A DNA stretch of 64,000 nt, taken from the NCBI RefSeq assembly GCF_000719955.1, contig NZ_JOII01000001.1:248001-312000 (forward strand). Reading direction: 5' to 3'. The notes beneath the pieces are model-generated. The model saw only the letters and a program-made list of their open reading frames with translations, did no database searches and was not told where the DNA came from. The stretch is from Streptomyces albidoflavus. GTDB lineage: Bacteria; Actinomycetota; Actinomycetes; Streptomycetales; Streptomycetaceae. Shown here piece after piece: positions 1 through 10,313 of the stretch (positions are counted from its first letter, which is position 1; the number at the start of each line of letters is the position of its first letter). A program made the position numbers and the translations under genes.

Positions 1-3000
1 CTGTCCGTTCGAGCGCATCCGCCAACGGCCCTTCCACCTGCTGGCCATGCTTATTGCGGCCGTAGTACTTCGCCCCTGAAGGAGACGTGTACTCGGAGGT
101 AAACTTCACCCCAGATTCGTTGCGAACGCTGTCGGCATAGTCGCCCAGATTGCAGTTGTGAACGAGGACCGGCGTGGCGCCCGCCAGCACATAGTACGTA
201 TGGACCCCAGCAACCGTCAGGTTGTGAACAGTCGCGTCCAGTACCGTCGTCCGTTCGACCGCCGTGATCTGTACCCGGGTGCCGGCCGAGGTCTGTAGCC
301 AGTTGCCCTTGTCCAGGTCGGTGGCGTCGAGCCATTCGTTCAGTTCGGGGACCCAGAACGGGTGGTTGTCGGTGGCGGTGACCGAGGCGGTGTGGTCGCC
401 CTTCTCGCCGTCGAGATCGAGGGTGAGGCGGACCAGGTGCTTCAGGCCCTGGCCGCGGATTTCCGCGGTGACGTCCTGGGATGTGGTTTCGCCGGTTTCC
501 GGGTCGGTGGCGAGGACCTCGTCACCGATCTCCACGTCCTCGATGGGTTTGGTGGAGCCGTCGGCCATGAGCACGAGGGTTCCGGGGACGAAACTGTTCT
601 TGCAGCGAATCCACTGCTTGACGTTGTCGAAGAGCTTGCCGGCGAGCTCTCCGATGCGGCGCACGAGTGCTGCGGCCTTGTCCCAGTTCCTGAAGTCCAG
701 GCCGTACTTGACGGCAAGTTTCCCGGCCAGTCCGCTGGCAAAGCTCAGCGCGATGTTGACCGCCGTGGACCCACAGGACCCCAGGGCCCCCGTGGTGAAA
801 CAGTCCAGCGCGTCCGTGATCCCCAGTTCGTCCGCCGCGATCTGGGCCAGTTCCTTCGCCACGGCGATGGCGCGCTGCTTGGCGGCGTTGGCCCGGTCCT
901 GGTTGACGCGCTTGGTGTACTGGGCCGGGGTCTCCTTCGGCTTCTGCACCCCGTAGTACGTGTAGTAGGTCTCCGTGGGCTTGACGGTCCAGCCGCCCTT
1001 CTCGCCCTTGTACTGGCACGAGATGCCGACGTGTATGCAGTCGTCGGGGGCCAGGCCGTCGGGGTCGGAGAAGGTGACTGGGTTGTTGAGGCCGTAGGCG
1101 TAGCCGTTGATCTGCTGGGGATCGGTGTAGTCGATGATCGGGTCCGCCGAGAGGAAGCGGCCGGTCGTCGGGTCGTACTGGCGGGCTCCCATCTGGAGGA
1201 GGCCCGTCGAGGGGTCGTTGACGGCGCCGACGAAGCCCCGTTCGTTCGGCCATGCGGAGACCTCGGCGGAGCGCTCGTCGCGGGCCTGGCCGAACGGGTC
1301 GAGGCGGCGGCGCTGGAAGTCGCCGGTGGCCGGGTTCACGGCGACCTCGGCGGTGCCGTGGTGGTCGCCCGCCACGAACATCAGGCCGTTCTTGTCGCGC
1401 GAGGCGACCACCGTGTTGTTGAAGGTGTAGTACCGGGTGCCCTCGACGGCCTTGGTCTTGGTGTCGAGCCGCAGTTCCATGCCGGGCAGGTACAGCGTGG
1501 TCTGCCCGGCCGTCTTCCGCAGAATGCGGCCGCCGGCGTCGTCGTAGGTGTAATCGGTCCGGGAGCCGTCCGCCTCCTCCGCCGTGGCCAGCTTGCTCTG
1601 GGCGTTCCAGGTCAGCTTCTGGGTGTCGCCGCCGATGACCCGGGAGGTGGTGTTGCCGGTCGCGTCGTACGTGTAGGTGTCCTGCGAGCGGACGGCGGGT
1701 TCGGTCTCCGAGGCGTCGGTCTCCGTGACGACCTTGGTGACGTGGTGCGGGCCGGCGTCGCCCTCGCCGTAGGTGTAGGTGGCGCGGGACTCGGGGTCGC
1801 CTCCCACGGCGTGCCGGGTGACCGAGGTGCGGTTGCCGGTGACGTCGTAGCCGTAGCTGTGCCAGTAGGGAGCGGTGCCTCCGGCGGTGTCGGCCGTGGG
1901 GCCGCCCTTGCACGCCGCGTCGGCCGCGCCGGTCCCGGCCTTGCCGTCGGTGAGGGCGCGGGAGGTCCATGCCTCGGTCATCCGGCGCAGGCCGTCGTAG
2001 GTGAAGCACTGGGCGTCGGCCATGTCCGACCCCGGCTTGTCCACGACCGACTGGACGTTGCCCGCGGCGTCGTAGGTGTACGTGCCGTCGTAGGCGGGGC
2101 CGCCGCCGGCGCCCTCGATGCGGACGGACGCGTTGTTCAGGCGCTTGGTACCGCGCTCGTAGGCGTAGGTGAGCCAGGTCTTCTTGTCGGCGGCCCGGCC
2201 GGTGTGCAGGACGAGCTGCTCCAGCTGGTTGGTCGGGGAGTAGACGGCCTCCGGCACATAGGTGCCGCCCGCGAGCGAGGTGTTGAGGGCGACCGGCCGC
2301 TGGCTCTCGTCGTACTGGTAGGAGACGGATTCGGCCGGGAGCCCGCCGACGGCGGGGTAGCTCTGGCTCTGGAGCGTGCCGTCCGCGTAGTACTGGGTGG
2401 TGAACTCGTACTTGTCGCCCAGCTCCGGCTCGACGGCCTTGGGGACGGTGAACTGCGTCCGGGTCGGGCGGTACATCTCGTCCAGCTCGGCGTTGACGAC
2501 GCTGTTCTGGAGGACTCCGCCCTTGTACGCGAACCTGCCGTAGACCTGGCCCTTGGCCACCGTGTCGTAGGTGGTGACGGTCAGCCGCTCGCCGGTCCCG
2601 GCGGGGCCGTTCCACGTGCCCTTGACCCGGCCCACCACGTCGTACTCGGTGGTGGTGGTGTTCTTGCGCGAGTCGGTGACGGAGATCTGCCGGTCGAGCT
2701 TGTCGTAGCCGTAGGTGGAGACGCCCACGTCCGGGTCCTCGGTGCGGATCTTCCGGCCGCGCTGGTCGTACCCGTACGTCCAGGTGTCGCCGTCCGCGTC
2801 CGTCACCTTGGCCAGCTGGCCGGAGGGCGTGTGGGCGTACTTGGTGGAGACGTAGTCCGCGGCGGGCCCGCTGGGCTGGGGGGAGGCACCCTTGTACTGG
2901 CGCAGCTCAACGGTGCGCTCACGGGCGTCCGTGAGGGTCGTCGTCGGGGTCTGGCCCTCCGGCGGGTCGACGTGGACGCGGTCGCCGCCGTAGGTGTACG

Positions 3001-6000
3001 TGGTCCGGTTCTTCTCCTCGCCCTCGACCCTGAAGATCGTGGCGCGGGTGCGTCCGGCGCCGTCGTACTCCGTGACGGTCTGGGCGTCGATGTCGGCGTT
3101 CTTGGGCGTGAAGAGCTTCCCGGAGGGGGCCACGTCCGCGAAGTAGGTGTCGTTGGCCCTGATCACGCGGCCGGAGCCGTCGTAGTAGGTGTCGGCGATC
3201 AGGGCCTTGCCGTCCTGGCCCTCGCCCTGGACCTGGCGCGGGCGCATCATGCCGTCGTACAGGGCGTACTCGTTGCCGTAGGTGGTGCCGTCGGCCTTGA
3301 GGCGCTGGGTGCGGACGTAGCTGGTGCCGTCCCGTCGCACGCCGTAGCTGTACTTGAGCGAGGGCGTCATGCCGGACGCCTTCTTGCGGTCCGGAAGCCA
3401 GACGGAGACCAGGCGGCCCAGGCCGTCGTAGGCGAGGTCGGTGCGCTTGCCGTTCTGGTCGGTCTGCACCACCGGGTGGCCCCATTCGGGGGCGTATTCC
3501 GTGGTGTTGGTCCAGCCGAGCGGCCCTGTCTCCTTCTTGGCGGTGCCCAGGCCGTTGGTGTCCGTGTACGTGGCCGTGGTGGCAGTCCCGGCCGCGTCCG
3601 TGGCCTTCAGGGGGCGGCCGTAGTCGTCGTAGGTGCTGGTGCTGACCGTTTCGTAGGTGGCGGTGGTGCCGGAGTGCTCTGCCAGGCGCTTCTGGGTGGT
3701 CGGGGTGCCCTTGGTGGGGGCGGCCCCCAGGGTCGTGCTGCCGTCGTAGTAGGTGAGGTTGTCGGAGATGACGTCCCTGGCGCGGTCCGGCGTGGTGCCG
3801 CAGTCGACGGCGAGGGTCTCGACCCGGGAGGTCAGGTTGTAGATGTGCTTGCCCGGGTTGTCCGCGTACTCGGTACGGGTGCACTGGTTGTCGGACACGC
3901 CGGTCTCACCGAGGTCGGCGACCTGGACGGGGCGTCCGGTCCTGTCGTCGTGCGTGGTCACCGACGCGGTCTGGCGCCAGCCGCCCGAGGCGAGCTTGGT
4001 GTAGGTGTCGGTGCGCTCTTCCCGGGTGAACCGGGCGTAACGCGTGCCCCAGTCCTCCTTCCGGGTCGCGGTAACCTTCGTCCAGGGCGTGGTGACCGAC
4101 CGGGTGACGACCTCCTCGCCGTCGTACTGGGTGGTCTGGAGTTCCAGGCCCGACTTCCAGTCGCTGTCGGTGTGGCTGACGCCCAGGGCGTCGGTGACCT
4201 TCGCCTCCCGGGTGCCGCCACCGGGCTGGCTGTCGCCGTCGAGGCCACGGAAGAAGACGTGCTCGGTGATGCCGTTGGACGGGTGATTGGTGCCGTCGGA
4301 GGTGGTCACCCGGACCCGCTCGTACCCGCGCCAGTCGCCCCAGGTGAGGTACTTGCTCTCGGTGAGCCCGTCGGAGCGGTTCTTCCGCCAGCCGGCGTCG
4401 CCGAGGTACTGGTAGCTGGTCACCTGGTCCGGGGAGCCGCCGACCAGGTCCTGCTCGATCACGGAGGAGACGGCGTACTTGTGGAACCAGTCGGTGATGG
4501 GTTCTTCCTCACCGGGCGGGTTCCACTTCACCGGGTAGCAGCGGACGGTGGACTTGCCTTCGGTGGGCAGGTCACCGGCGGCGCACTCGCGTCCCGCGTA
4601 GTTGACGCTGAGCATGCTGCCGGCCTCGCTCTCCACCCCGGAGAGCCGGAAGCGGTGGAAGGCCTGGATGTTGTCCCGCTGCTGGTCCACCCGGTTGGGA
4701 AGCTGGGTGCCGTAGAGCTTCACCGAGGGCAGCTCTACGGTGGTGCCGGCCTTCCCGCTGTGGTCGATGGTGTTGAGCCACAGGGACCTGGAGCCGTCGC
4801 CGTTGTCCGTGAGGAGGTGGCCGAACTTCCAGGTGTCCACGTCCTTGTAGCCGGTGGTGCCGGACCGGATCTGGGTGGTGACGGCGGTGAGCTTCTTGCG
4901 CGTCCAGAAGGTCGGGGAGTTCTGCCCCTTGCACTGGGTGTCGACCTTGCAGTTGCGGTCCCAGGGGACATCGGGCCAGTCCGCCGCCGTGTCGTCCTTG
5001 AGCGCTCCCGGCGAACAGTCGGTGAGGTCACCGATGCAGCGCTCCGCCGTGTCGAAGACGACCCGCGCGGCGGCCGGCACGTCGTACGCCTTCTGGTCCC
5101 GCAGTCCGTACTCGGCGCGCTTGAGGTAGCCGCCCCGGTGGTACGCCTTGCCGTTCTCGCCGGTCTTCAGGCCCTGGGTGTAGTAGTTGGTCTCGGTGCC
5201 GTAGTAGTAGGCCATCGCGCTGCCGCGTGGGTCCACGACGTAGTCCAGGTTCCACCGCCACGCCTGCTTGCAGTGCGAGGTCTCGAAGGTGGAGGCGTGG
5301 CAGGGCTCGTTGGCGTCGTCGCCGTAGACCGGGACGGTCCAGGCCGATTCGGTCGCGGTGTCGCCGCTCTCGTAACCCGGGAGTCGGTTGAGGCCGAAAA
5401 GGTACTGGGTGCCGTCGGTGGCGGTCAGCTTCCAGTGCTCGCCGTCGTTGTCGCCGTTGGTGGCGCCGTCGAGCAGCTCGATCTTGCTGAAGTCGTCGGA
5501 GGCGACCCGCCACTCGTCCGTCTCGTCGTCGAGGATCAGCTCACCGGAGGCCCCTCCCGGTAGGGAGATCGTGGCGTTGTGGTGGCCCCAGCACTGGTCG
5601 CCGTACGTCTCCTTCTGACCGTCGTCCGCACATGCCTTGTAGCGGCGCTCGATGTAGCCCGGCTCGTAGCCGAAGCCCTGCCCGACCCAGCTGCCCTGGT
5701 TGTTGGTGGCGGCTGTCTGGCCGTCCACCGACTGGGAGTTGTAGGAGAAGGAAATGCCCGGGACGAGGCCGCCTGGCACCGGCGGGACGCTGAGCGGGTA
5801 GGACCAGTTGAAGGCGCCCGAGGAGTTGGACACGCTCCACTGGGACGAGGGCTTGAGCGAGGTGGCGGCGAAGTCGCCCTGGGACCCCGAGTCCCCTGCC
5901 ACGGCGGCGAAGACCTGGGCCCCCGTGGCAGGAGCCACCACGTCGGCGGTGAGGGTGCGGGCGGCCGGATCGTTGGTGGATTCCAGCGGCCGGGGCGTGG

Positions 6001-6595
6001 CGCACTTCTCCTTCTCCGGTGTGGTCAGGGCACAGGCCGGAAGGCTGACCATCCGCAGGCGGGAACCGTACTCGCCGCCGAACCGGCCGGTGAAGTCCTC
6101 GTAGTCGAGGGTGACTTCCACCGGGCCGGCGTCCTTCTGCCCGTCGGTGCGCTCCACCGTCATGAGGGCACCGTCCACGCCGAGGCGTTCGGCCGGCCCC
6201 CGTCCGAGCACGGAGAGCCGTACGTCCGCCGGGCCGGCCGAACCGTTCCGGCCGACAGTGAGAGGAGTGCCGGCGACCCGCGCGGGCTTGGCCCCGAGCG
6301 CCGTCTCGACCCGGGCAGTCTTGGGCCAGGAGCTGCTCTCCGCCTCACGTACCGCGGACTTGGCGGCGCGGTCGGCCGGGGGGCGCTTGGCGAGCTGGTG
6401 CTTACCCTCGACCGGGTCGTCCAGGGCTGTCTGGGTGCTCGGCCTTCCCGAGGGCTTCTCCTCCGCCTCCGCCACCGGGGCGAACTGGGGCAGGAGTCCC
6501 ACGGACAGGGCGACGCCCAGCCCCAGCAGGGTGGCGCGTCTCAGGGTCAGGGGCAGCCCTGAGGTACGCGGGCGGCGCCGGAACGGCGAAGGCAT
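1..6595 (-). CDS. Secreted RHS-repeat protein with Hint autoprotease domain and C-terminal toxin-like tail (3' end outside window)
   Basis: About 2,198 residues lie in the window and the gene continues past the left edge. The ATG at 6595 follows GGGAGCT and begins a Sec-type signal peptide (arginine-rich start, hydrophobic core, AEA cleavage site). Then come an N-terminal secreted region, many RHS/YD repeats (YGYD, YTYD motifs) and the RHS core signature near residues 1802-1840 (RQYDPTTGRFLSADP). A Hint (intein-like) domain runs from C1998 (CKNSFVPGT) through TDNHPF to the terminal HN-C at N2147/C2148. The roughly 50 visible residues after it (SPSGAKYYGRNKHGQQ) are the start of a variable effector. 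From memory, similar tails in Streptomyces precede nucleic-acid deaminase toxins, but the catalytic part is not visible. It is last in a coupled set with the FG-GAP and LamG genes. Confidence 0.93.
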   Translation of the reverse strand, partial: MPSPFRRRPRTSGLPLTLRRATLLGLGVALSVGLLPQFAPVAEAEEKPSGRPSTQTALDDPVEGKHQLAKRPPADRAAKSAVREAESSSWPKTARVETALGAKPARVAGTPLTVGRNGSAGPADVRLSVLGRGPAERLGVDGALMTVERTDGQKDAGPVEVTLDYEDFTGRFGGEYGSRLRMVSLPACALTTPEKEKCATPRPLESTNDPAARTLTADVVAPATGAQVFAAVAGDSGSQGDFAATSLKPSSQWSVSNSSGAFNWSYPLSVPPVPGGLVPGISFSYNSQSVDGQTAATNNQGSWVGQGFGYEPGYIERRYKACADDGQKETYGDQCWGHHNATISLPGGASGELILDDETDEWRVASDDFSKIELLDGATNGDNDGEHWKLTATDGTQYLFGLNRLPGYESGDTATESAWTVPVYGDDANEPCHASTFETSHCKQAWRWNLDYVVDPRGSAMAYYYGTETNYYTQGLKTGENGKAYHRGGYLKRAEYGLRDQKAYDVPAAARVVFDTAERCIGDLTDCSPGALKDDTAADWPDVPWDRNCKVDTQCKGQNSPTFWTRKKLTAVTTQIRSGTTGYKDVDTWKFGHLLTDNGDGSRSLWLNTIDHSGKAGTTVELPSVKLYGTQLPNRVDQQRDNIQAFHRFRLSGVESEAGSMLSVNYAGRECAAGDLPTEGKSTVRCYPVKWNPPGEEEPITDWFHKYAVSSVIEQDLVGGSPDQVTSYQYLGDAGWRKNRSDGLTESKYLTWGDWRGYERVRVTTSDGTNHPSNGITEHVFFRGLDGDSQPGGGTREAKVTDALGVSHTDSDWKSGLELQTTQYDGEEVVTRSVTTPWTKVTATRKEDWGTRYARFTREERTDTYTKLASGGWRQTASVTTHDDRTGRPVQVADLGETGVSDNQCTRTEYADNPGKHIYNLTSRVETLAVDCGTTPDRARDVISDNLTYYDGSTTLGAAPTKGTPTTQKRLAEHSGTTATYETVSTSTYDDYGRPLKATDAAGTATTATYTDTNGLGTAKKETGPLGWTNTTEYAPEWGHPVVQTDQNGKRTDLAYDGLGRLVSVWLPDRKKASGMTPSLKYSYGVRRDGTSYVRTQRLKADGTTYGNEYALYDGMMRPRQVQGEGQDGKALIADTYYDGSGRVIRANDTYFADVAPSGKLFTPKNADIDAQTVTEYDGAGRTRATIFRVEGEEKNRTTYTYGGDRVHVDPPEGQTPTTTLTDARERTVELRQYKGASPQPSGPAADYVSTKYAHTPSGQLAKVTDADGDTWTYGYDQRGRKIRTEDPDVGVSTYGYDKLDRQISVTDSRKNTTTTEYDVVGRVKGTWNGPAGTGERLTVTTYDTVAKGQVYGRFAYKGGVLQNSVVNAELDEMYRPTRTQFTVPKAVEPELGDKYEFTTQYYADGTLQSQSYPAVGGLPAESVSYQYDESQRPVALNTSLAGGTYVPEAVYSPTNQLEQLVLHTGRAADKKTWLTYAYERGTKRLNNASVRIEGAGGGPAYDGTYTYDAAGNVQSVVDKPGSDMADAQCFTYDGLRRMTEAWTSRALTDGKAGTGAADAACKGGPTADTAGGTAPYWHSYGYDVTGNRTSVTRHAVGGDPESRATYTYGEGDAGPHHVTKVVTETDASETEPAVRSQDTYTYDATGNTTSRVIGGDTQKLTWNAQSKLATAEEADGSRTDYTYDDAGGRILRKTAGQTTLYLPGMELRLDTKTKAVEGTRYYTFNNTVVASRDKNGLMFVAGDHHGTAEVAVNPATGDFQRRRLDPFGQARDERSAEVSAWPNERGFVGAVNDPSTGLLQMGARQYDPTTGRFLSADPIIDYTDPQQINGYAYGLNNPVTFSDPDGLAPDDCIHVGISCQYKGEKGGWTVKPTETYYTYYGVQKPKETPAQYTKRVNQDRANAAKQRAIAVAKELAQIAADELGITDALDCFTTGALGSCGSTAVNIALSFASGLAGKLAVKYGLDFRNWDKAAALVRRIGELAGKLFDNVKQWIRCKNSFVPGTLVLMADGSTKPIEDVEIGDEVLATDPETGETTSQDVTAEIRGQGLKHLVRLTLDLDGEKGDHTASVTATDNHPFWVPELNEWLDATDLDKGNWLQTSAGTRVQITAVERTTVLDATVHNLTVAGVHTYYVLAGATPVLVHNCNLGDYADSVRNESGVKFTSEYTSPSGAKYYGRNKHGQQVEGPLADALERT

Positions 6596-6642
6596 GACAG
6601 CTCCCGGTCTCGGGTGAAGCGGGTGGGGGTGAGGTGCAGGGG

Positions 6643-6671
6643 CCCGGGGCCGCGACGGACGCGGCCCCGGG
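6643..6671 (-). terminator. Perfect 11-bp stem-loop between LamG and RHS genes
   Basis: CCCGGGGCCGC and GCGGCCCCGGG pair across a 7-nt loop. The hairpin starts about 19 nt after the LamG stop and lies 48 nt before the RHS start. No U-tract follows on the minus strand. It may attenuate read-through into the RHS gene or stabilise the upstream mRNA. Confidence 0.55.
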
Positions 6672-6689
6672 TTTGCGTGGACGGAGCGG

Positions 6690-9600
6690 TCAGGTGACCG
6701 TGTCCTCCACGCTGGATCCCGCCGGGAGGCCGGCGACGGTGGGAATCAACGCGGCGTCCAGCGCGCCCCGGAAGACGCGTACCTCGTCGAGGGCTCCCGC
6801 GAAGGGCTTGGCCGTGGCCGTGCCCTGCTGGGTGCGGCCGACCTGGAGGCTGGTGGTGGTGAAGTCCCAGGCGTTGTCCCAGGGCACCTTCAGCGCCAGG
6901 GTCCCGTTGACGTAGAGGGCCACGTCCCCGAAGACCGCCGAGTAGACGAGCGCCAGGTGGTCGCCGTCGCCACCGGTGCTCGGCAGCACGCCGGGGGCCG
7001 ATGCCGTCGAGGTGACGGACCCCCCGTCCTTGTCCGTGGTCGTGACCTGCCACCGGTCGGCCGTCGCCGAGTAGGTGACGTCCACGGCACTGCCGCTCGC
7101 GCCGTGCAGGGCGAAGACGGTCTGGTCGGCTCCGCCCGCGGAGGCGAGGCGCGCCCTGGCGGTCACCGTGAAGCTGTCCTCGGGTGCGAGGAGCCCGGCT
7201 TCCCGGGAGGCATGGCCCCCCGCTCCGTCGAGGGCGAGGTGTCCGTCGCCCCAGAGCGGCGGCGACGCGGGGACGCAGGTCGGGTCGAGACCGGGGTCGC
7301 AGGAGTCGTCCTGCCGGTAGATGACAGCGCCGTTCGCCAGCTTCAGCGGCCGTCCGGTCCCCACTTCCGGCGAGTCGGTTCCCGCGGCCTCGTCGAGTGC
7401 CCAGTAGCCGAGCTGGGTGGCGGAGACTCCGCCCAGGTCCTCGCCCTCGGCCTCGGGAACCACCCGGTCGTAGACCTTCACGTCGGCGAGCGCGCCCTTG
7501 AGGTTCGCCGTGTACCCGTCCGGTGCCATCTTGCGGCCGAGCTGCACGGGTCCGTCCGCCTTCCAGACGGTGCGCCTGGCCTGCACGTCGTCCTCGATGA
7601 GGTCACCGTTGACGAAGAGGCTGAGCATGCCCGTGTTGCTGTCGTAGACGCCGATCAGGTGGGTCCAGCTGCCCGGGGCGGCGGAGGCGCCGGACACCTT
7701 CCACGTGCCCATCGTCTCCATGTCGGTGACGGGGACCCGGAAGGTCCAGGACTCGGTGTCCACGTCGTAGCCGAGATCGAAACCGGGCTGACCGGTGCCG
7801 TCCTGGCTGACCAGCGTCAGGTCGTCCTTCGGCCGCTCGGGCAGGTTGACCCAGGCGCTGACCGTGAAGGTGCCAGAGGTGTCGACCGCGGGCTGGGCGG
7901 ATTCCAGGTAGGCGTCGGCCGATCCGTCGAAGGAGGCGGCCACGTCGGTCGGTCCGAGCGGGCCCTCGGAACCGAAGGTGACTCCCTTGCCGGGGACGGC
8001 ACTCGGCGTCTCGCCGATCCCGGACGCCGTGGCGGAACCACGCGGGTCACCCAGCGACCAGCCGGCCCTGGGGGCCCGGCCGTCGGCGACGAGGAAGGTG
8101 TGGGCGGTGGTGGTCACACGGGCGTTGCCGGCCCCGTCCACCGCCTTGGCCTCGACGTACATCGGCCCCTCGTCCGGCGGCATCCAGTGCACTGACACCG
8201 CCCCGCCGGTCTTGGCCGGGCGCACGGTCCGCCAGGTCTCACCCCGGAACCGGATGCGGTACTCGGCGGTGTCGGCGGAGGAGGAGGCGAACGTGAAGGT
8301 GCCGTAGTCGCCCACCCCCGCGTGCCACTCCTCGTCGTCCGGGTAGCGGTCCGAGGTGATGACCGGCGCCTTGGGGGCTTCGTTGTCGTAGATGAACTCA
8401 CAGCGGGTCGCGTCCCCGGCCAGGCTCCACGGGCCCCAGGCGGAACCGTCGTTCCCGCGTACCGCCCAGCCGACGACGACGTTCTTGGGAACCGTGAAGC
8501 CCGCCTCGCCGTCGCCTGCCAGGTCCGACCCGACCACGTAGCCGAAGGTGGCCAGCCCGGTCTGGGTACTGCCCGGAGCATTGCGCGTGCTCACCGGCTT
8601 GGTGGTGGCGAAGTGCTCGTACTCCTTGCCGTCCTTCGTCCAGAAGACGCGGAACTGGGCTTTGATGCTCTCCGAGTTGCCCTCGACGTCCCCGTGGTCG
8701 AGGTCCTTGATGGAGGCGCGCAGTTTGGGGGGCTCGGCGACGTAGTGGTCGTCGGCCTTGCCGTACTCGCAGGCTCCGCCGGGCGCCATGGTGAGGTCGC
8801 TCATCGCCGGCTGGAGCGGCGGACGGTTGTAGGTGACCTCCAGGTGGGCGTTGCCGCAGAACCGCTTCCAGTAGGAGTAGTCACTCTCCGAGCCGGCCTT
8901 GAGGCGGAAGGTGGTGGTGCCCCATCCGCTGTCGGCGGCCTTCTGCACGGTGCTCTTGACGTTGAACCGGACGTTCTGGTTGGTCCGGGTGCAACTGCCG
9001 GCGGCGTTGCTGGGGGACTTGCTGTCGATCAGCTCCTTCTGCGACGGCTGGTTGCCCCAGTTGGTCGACGAACTGATGGCGCTGCCCCCGGCGGAGTTGA
9101 CCCGGCCCAGTTCCACGGCCTTCCCGGAGGAGCTGTACGTGTGGACCATCGTCACGGCGAACTCGGCCGAGACGATGTCCTTCCCTTCGAAGCTGCCGGT
9201 GGGCATCGCGAAGAACTGACGCTTGACGTCGTTCCCGCTCGCGCACTGGTACGACACGTCGGCTGGGCAGCGCCCCACCCCTTCGTGGTCGTCGAACTTC
9301 CAGAACTCGGCGGAGGAGTGGTGTGAGGAGACCATCGTCCAGCCCGACCGGCCGGCGGTGCGGACGACGGGGTCGATGTAGACGGGGTAGACGGTGTCCT
9401 CGCCACGCAGAAGTGCCTCGTCCGGCGTGAGGCTCATGGCCTCGCCCGCGACCTCCAGGCCGACGTCGGACACCCGGCCGCTCTCGTGGGCCTCGACCGG
9501 GTCACCGCTGGACTCCTCGGAGCGCTGCCCTGCGGAGCGTTTCGCCGCGGAGCCCGGCGTGGCCTCTGTGCTGGAGTCCCACATCACCGGCTGGGCCGCC

Positions 9601-10313
9601 TCGAAGACGACCCCGCCCGTTCCCTCGTCGACGGCCTGGAGGCCACCGTCCTCAGTGGTCGCGATCCGCAGGTCGCGCGTGCTGAGACCGATGTCGATCT
9701 GGTCGAGCGCGGGTTGCCGCGCGGCCTCGGGGCTCTTCACGACCAGTACGTGGGACAGTCCCTCCGGGTCGGCGGTGACCCGCAGGTCCACGCCGGGCAG
9801 GACCTCCGCGTAGACGGCCGTCTCCCCTTTCACCTCGGGTTCCGGCAGTGCCTGGGGCCAGGAGAGCACGAGCGAACGGCTCTCCTTGCCCAGCACCGCG
9901 AAGGAGCGGTCGCCGCCGCCGGAGAGGGAGATCGCGGCCGGCGTGGCGACTGTCTCCAGCCGGCCGCCGGTCCCGCGCACGAGAGTGGCGTCGATCTCCG
10001 TCCACTTCCCGTCCTTCATCGTCCGCACGGCCTGCGCGTAGGTGCGGGTGGTGAAGGTGCCGTCCGGGTTGGCCACCGTGTCACTGCGCTCGTCCCGCAG
10101 CGCCGTCACCTCAACTGGCTCCCCCGCCTGGACGGCGGCGTCCCGCGCCTCGTCGGCGCTCGTCTGCCGCGCGGCCGGTGCGCTGTCGGCGGTGGCGGGC
10201 GAGGGGCTGACCCCGCCCGGTCCGAATGCTCCGGAGAGGAGCATCAGCGACAGGCCGACCACGGTTCCCCGGCGGAGCCGGGCCTGCCGGTTCTTCCTCA
10301 CGCTCTTGGTCAT
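6690..10313 (-). CDS. Secreted LamG/DNRLRE domain protein of the RHS operon
   Basis: A 1,207-aa exported protein. The start is the ATG at 10313, which overlaps the preceding gene's stop by 4 nt (ATGA), so the two are probably translationally coupled. A signal peptide ends near SPSPATADSA. Residues of roughly 340-520 look like a DNRLRE-type beta-sandwich (YPVYIDPVV, then WKFDDHEG and NVKSTVQ). The C-terminal third holds two LamG/concanavalin-like jelly rolls (ASFDGSADAYLES with FTVSAWVNL; LALDGAGGHAS with FTVTARARL). Such domains bind surfaces or glycans and no catalytic motif was seen. In this context the protein is probably a surface partner or carrier for the RHS protein; that role is inference. 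Confidence 0.88.
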   Translation of the reverse strand: MTKSVRKNRQARLRRGTVVGLSLMLLSGAFGPGGVSPSPATADSAPAARQTSADEARDAAVQAGEPVEVTALRDERSDTVANPDGTFTTRTYAQAVRTMKDGKWTEIDATLVRGTGGRLETVATPAAISLSGGGDRSFAVLGKESRSLVLSWPQALPEPEVKGETAVYAEVLPGVDLRVTADPEGLSHVLVVKSPEAARQPALDQIDIGLSTRDLRIATTEDGGLQAVDEGTGGVVFEAAQPVMWDSSTEATPGSAAKRSAGQRSEESSGDPVEAHESGRVSDVGLEVAGEAMSLTPDEALLRGEDTVYPVYIDPVVRTAGRSGWTMVSSHHSSAEFWKFDDHEGVGRCPADVSYQCASGNDVKRQFFAMPTGSFEGKDIVSAEFAVTMVHTYSSSGKAVELGRVNSAGGSAISSSTNWGNQPSQKELIDSKSPSNAAGSCTRTNQNVRFNVKSTVQKAADSGWGTTTFRLKAGSESDYSYWKRFCGNAHLEVTYNRPPLQPAMSDLTMAPGGACEYGKADDHYVAEPPKLRASIKDLDHGDVEGNSESIKAQFRVFWTKDGKEYEHFATTKPVSTRNAPGSTQTGLATFGYVVGSDLAGDGEAGFTVPKNVVVGWAVRGNDGSAWGPWSLAGDATRCEFIYDNEAPKAPVITSDRYPDDEEWHAGVGDYGTFTFASSSADTAEYRIRFRGETWRTVRPAKTGGAVSVHWMPPDEGPMYVEAKAVDGAGNARVTTTAHTFLVADGRAPRAGWSLGDPRGSATASGIGETPSAVPGKGVTFGSEGPLGPTDVAASFDGSADAYLESAQPAVDTSGTFTVSAWVNLPERPKDDLTLVSQDGTGQPGFDLGYDVDTESWTFRVPVTDMETMGTWKVSGASAAPGSWTHLIGVYDSNTGMLSLFVNGDLIEDDVQARRTVWKADGPVQLGRKMAPDGYTANLKGALADVKVYDRVVPEAEGEDLGGVSATQLGYWALDEAAGTDSPEVGTGRPLKLANGAVIYRQDDSCDPGLDPTCVPASPPLWGDGHLALDGAGGHASREAGLLAPEDSFTVTARARLASAGGADQTVFALHGASGSAVDVTYSATADRWQVTTTDKDGGSVTSTASAPGVLPSTGGDGDHLALVYSAVFGDVALYVNGTLALKVPWDNAWDFTTTSLQVGRTQQGTATAKPFAGALDEVRVFRGALDAALIPTVAGLPAGSSVEDTVT

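Noticed and set aside
362..5563. Very long plus-strand open frame (1,733 codons)
   Set aside because: It is the antisense shadow of the RHS gene: Val/Gly/Leu-rich, no domain motifs, and the minus strand encodes clear RHS repeats throughout.
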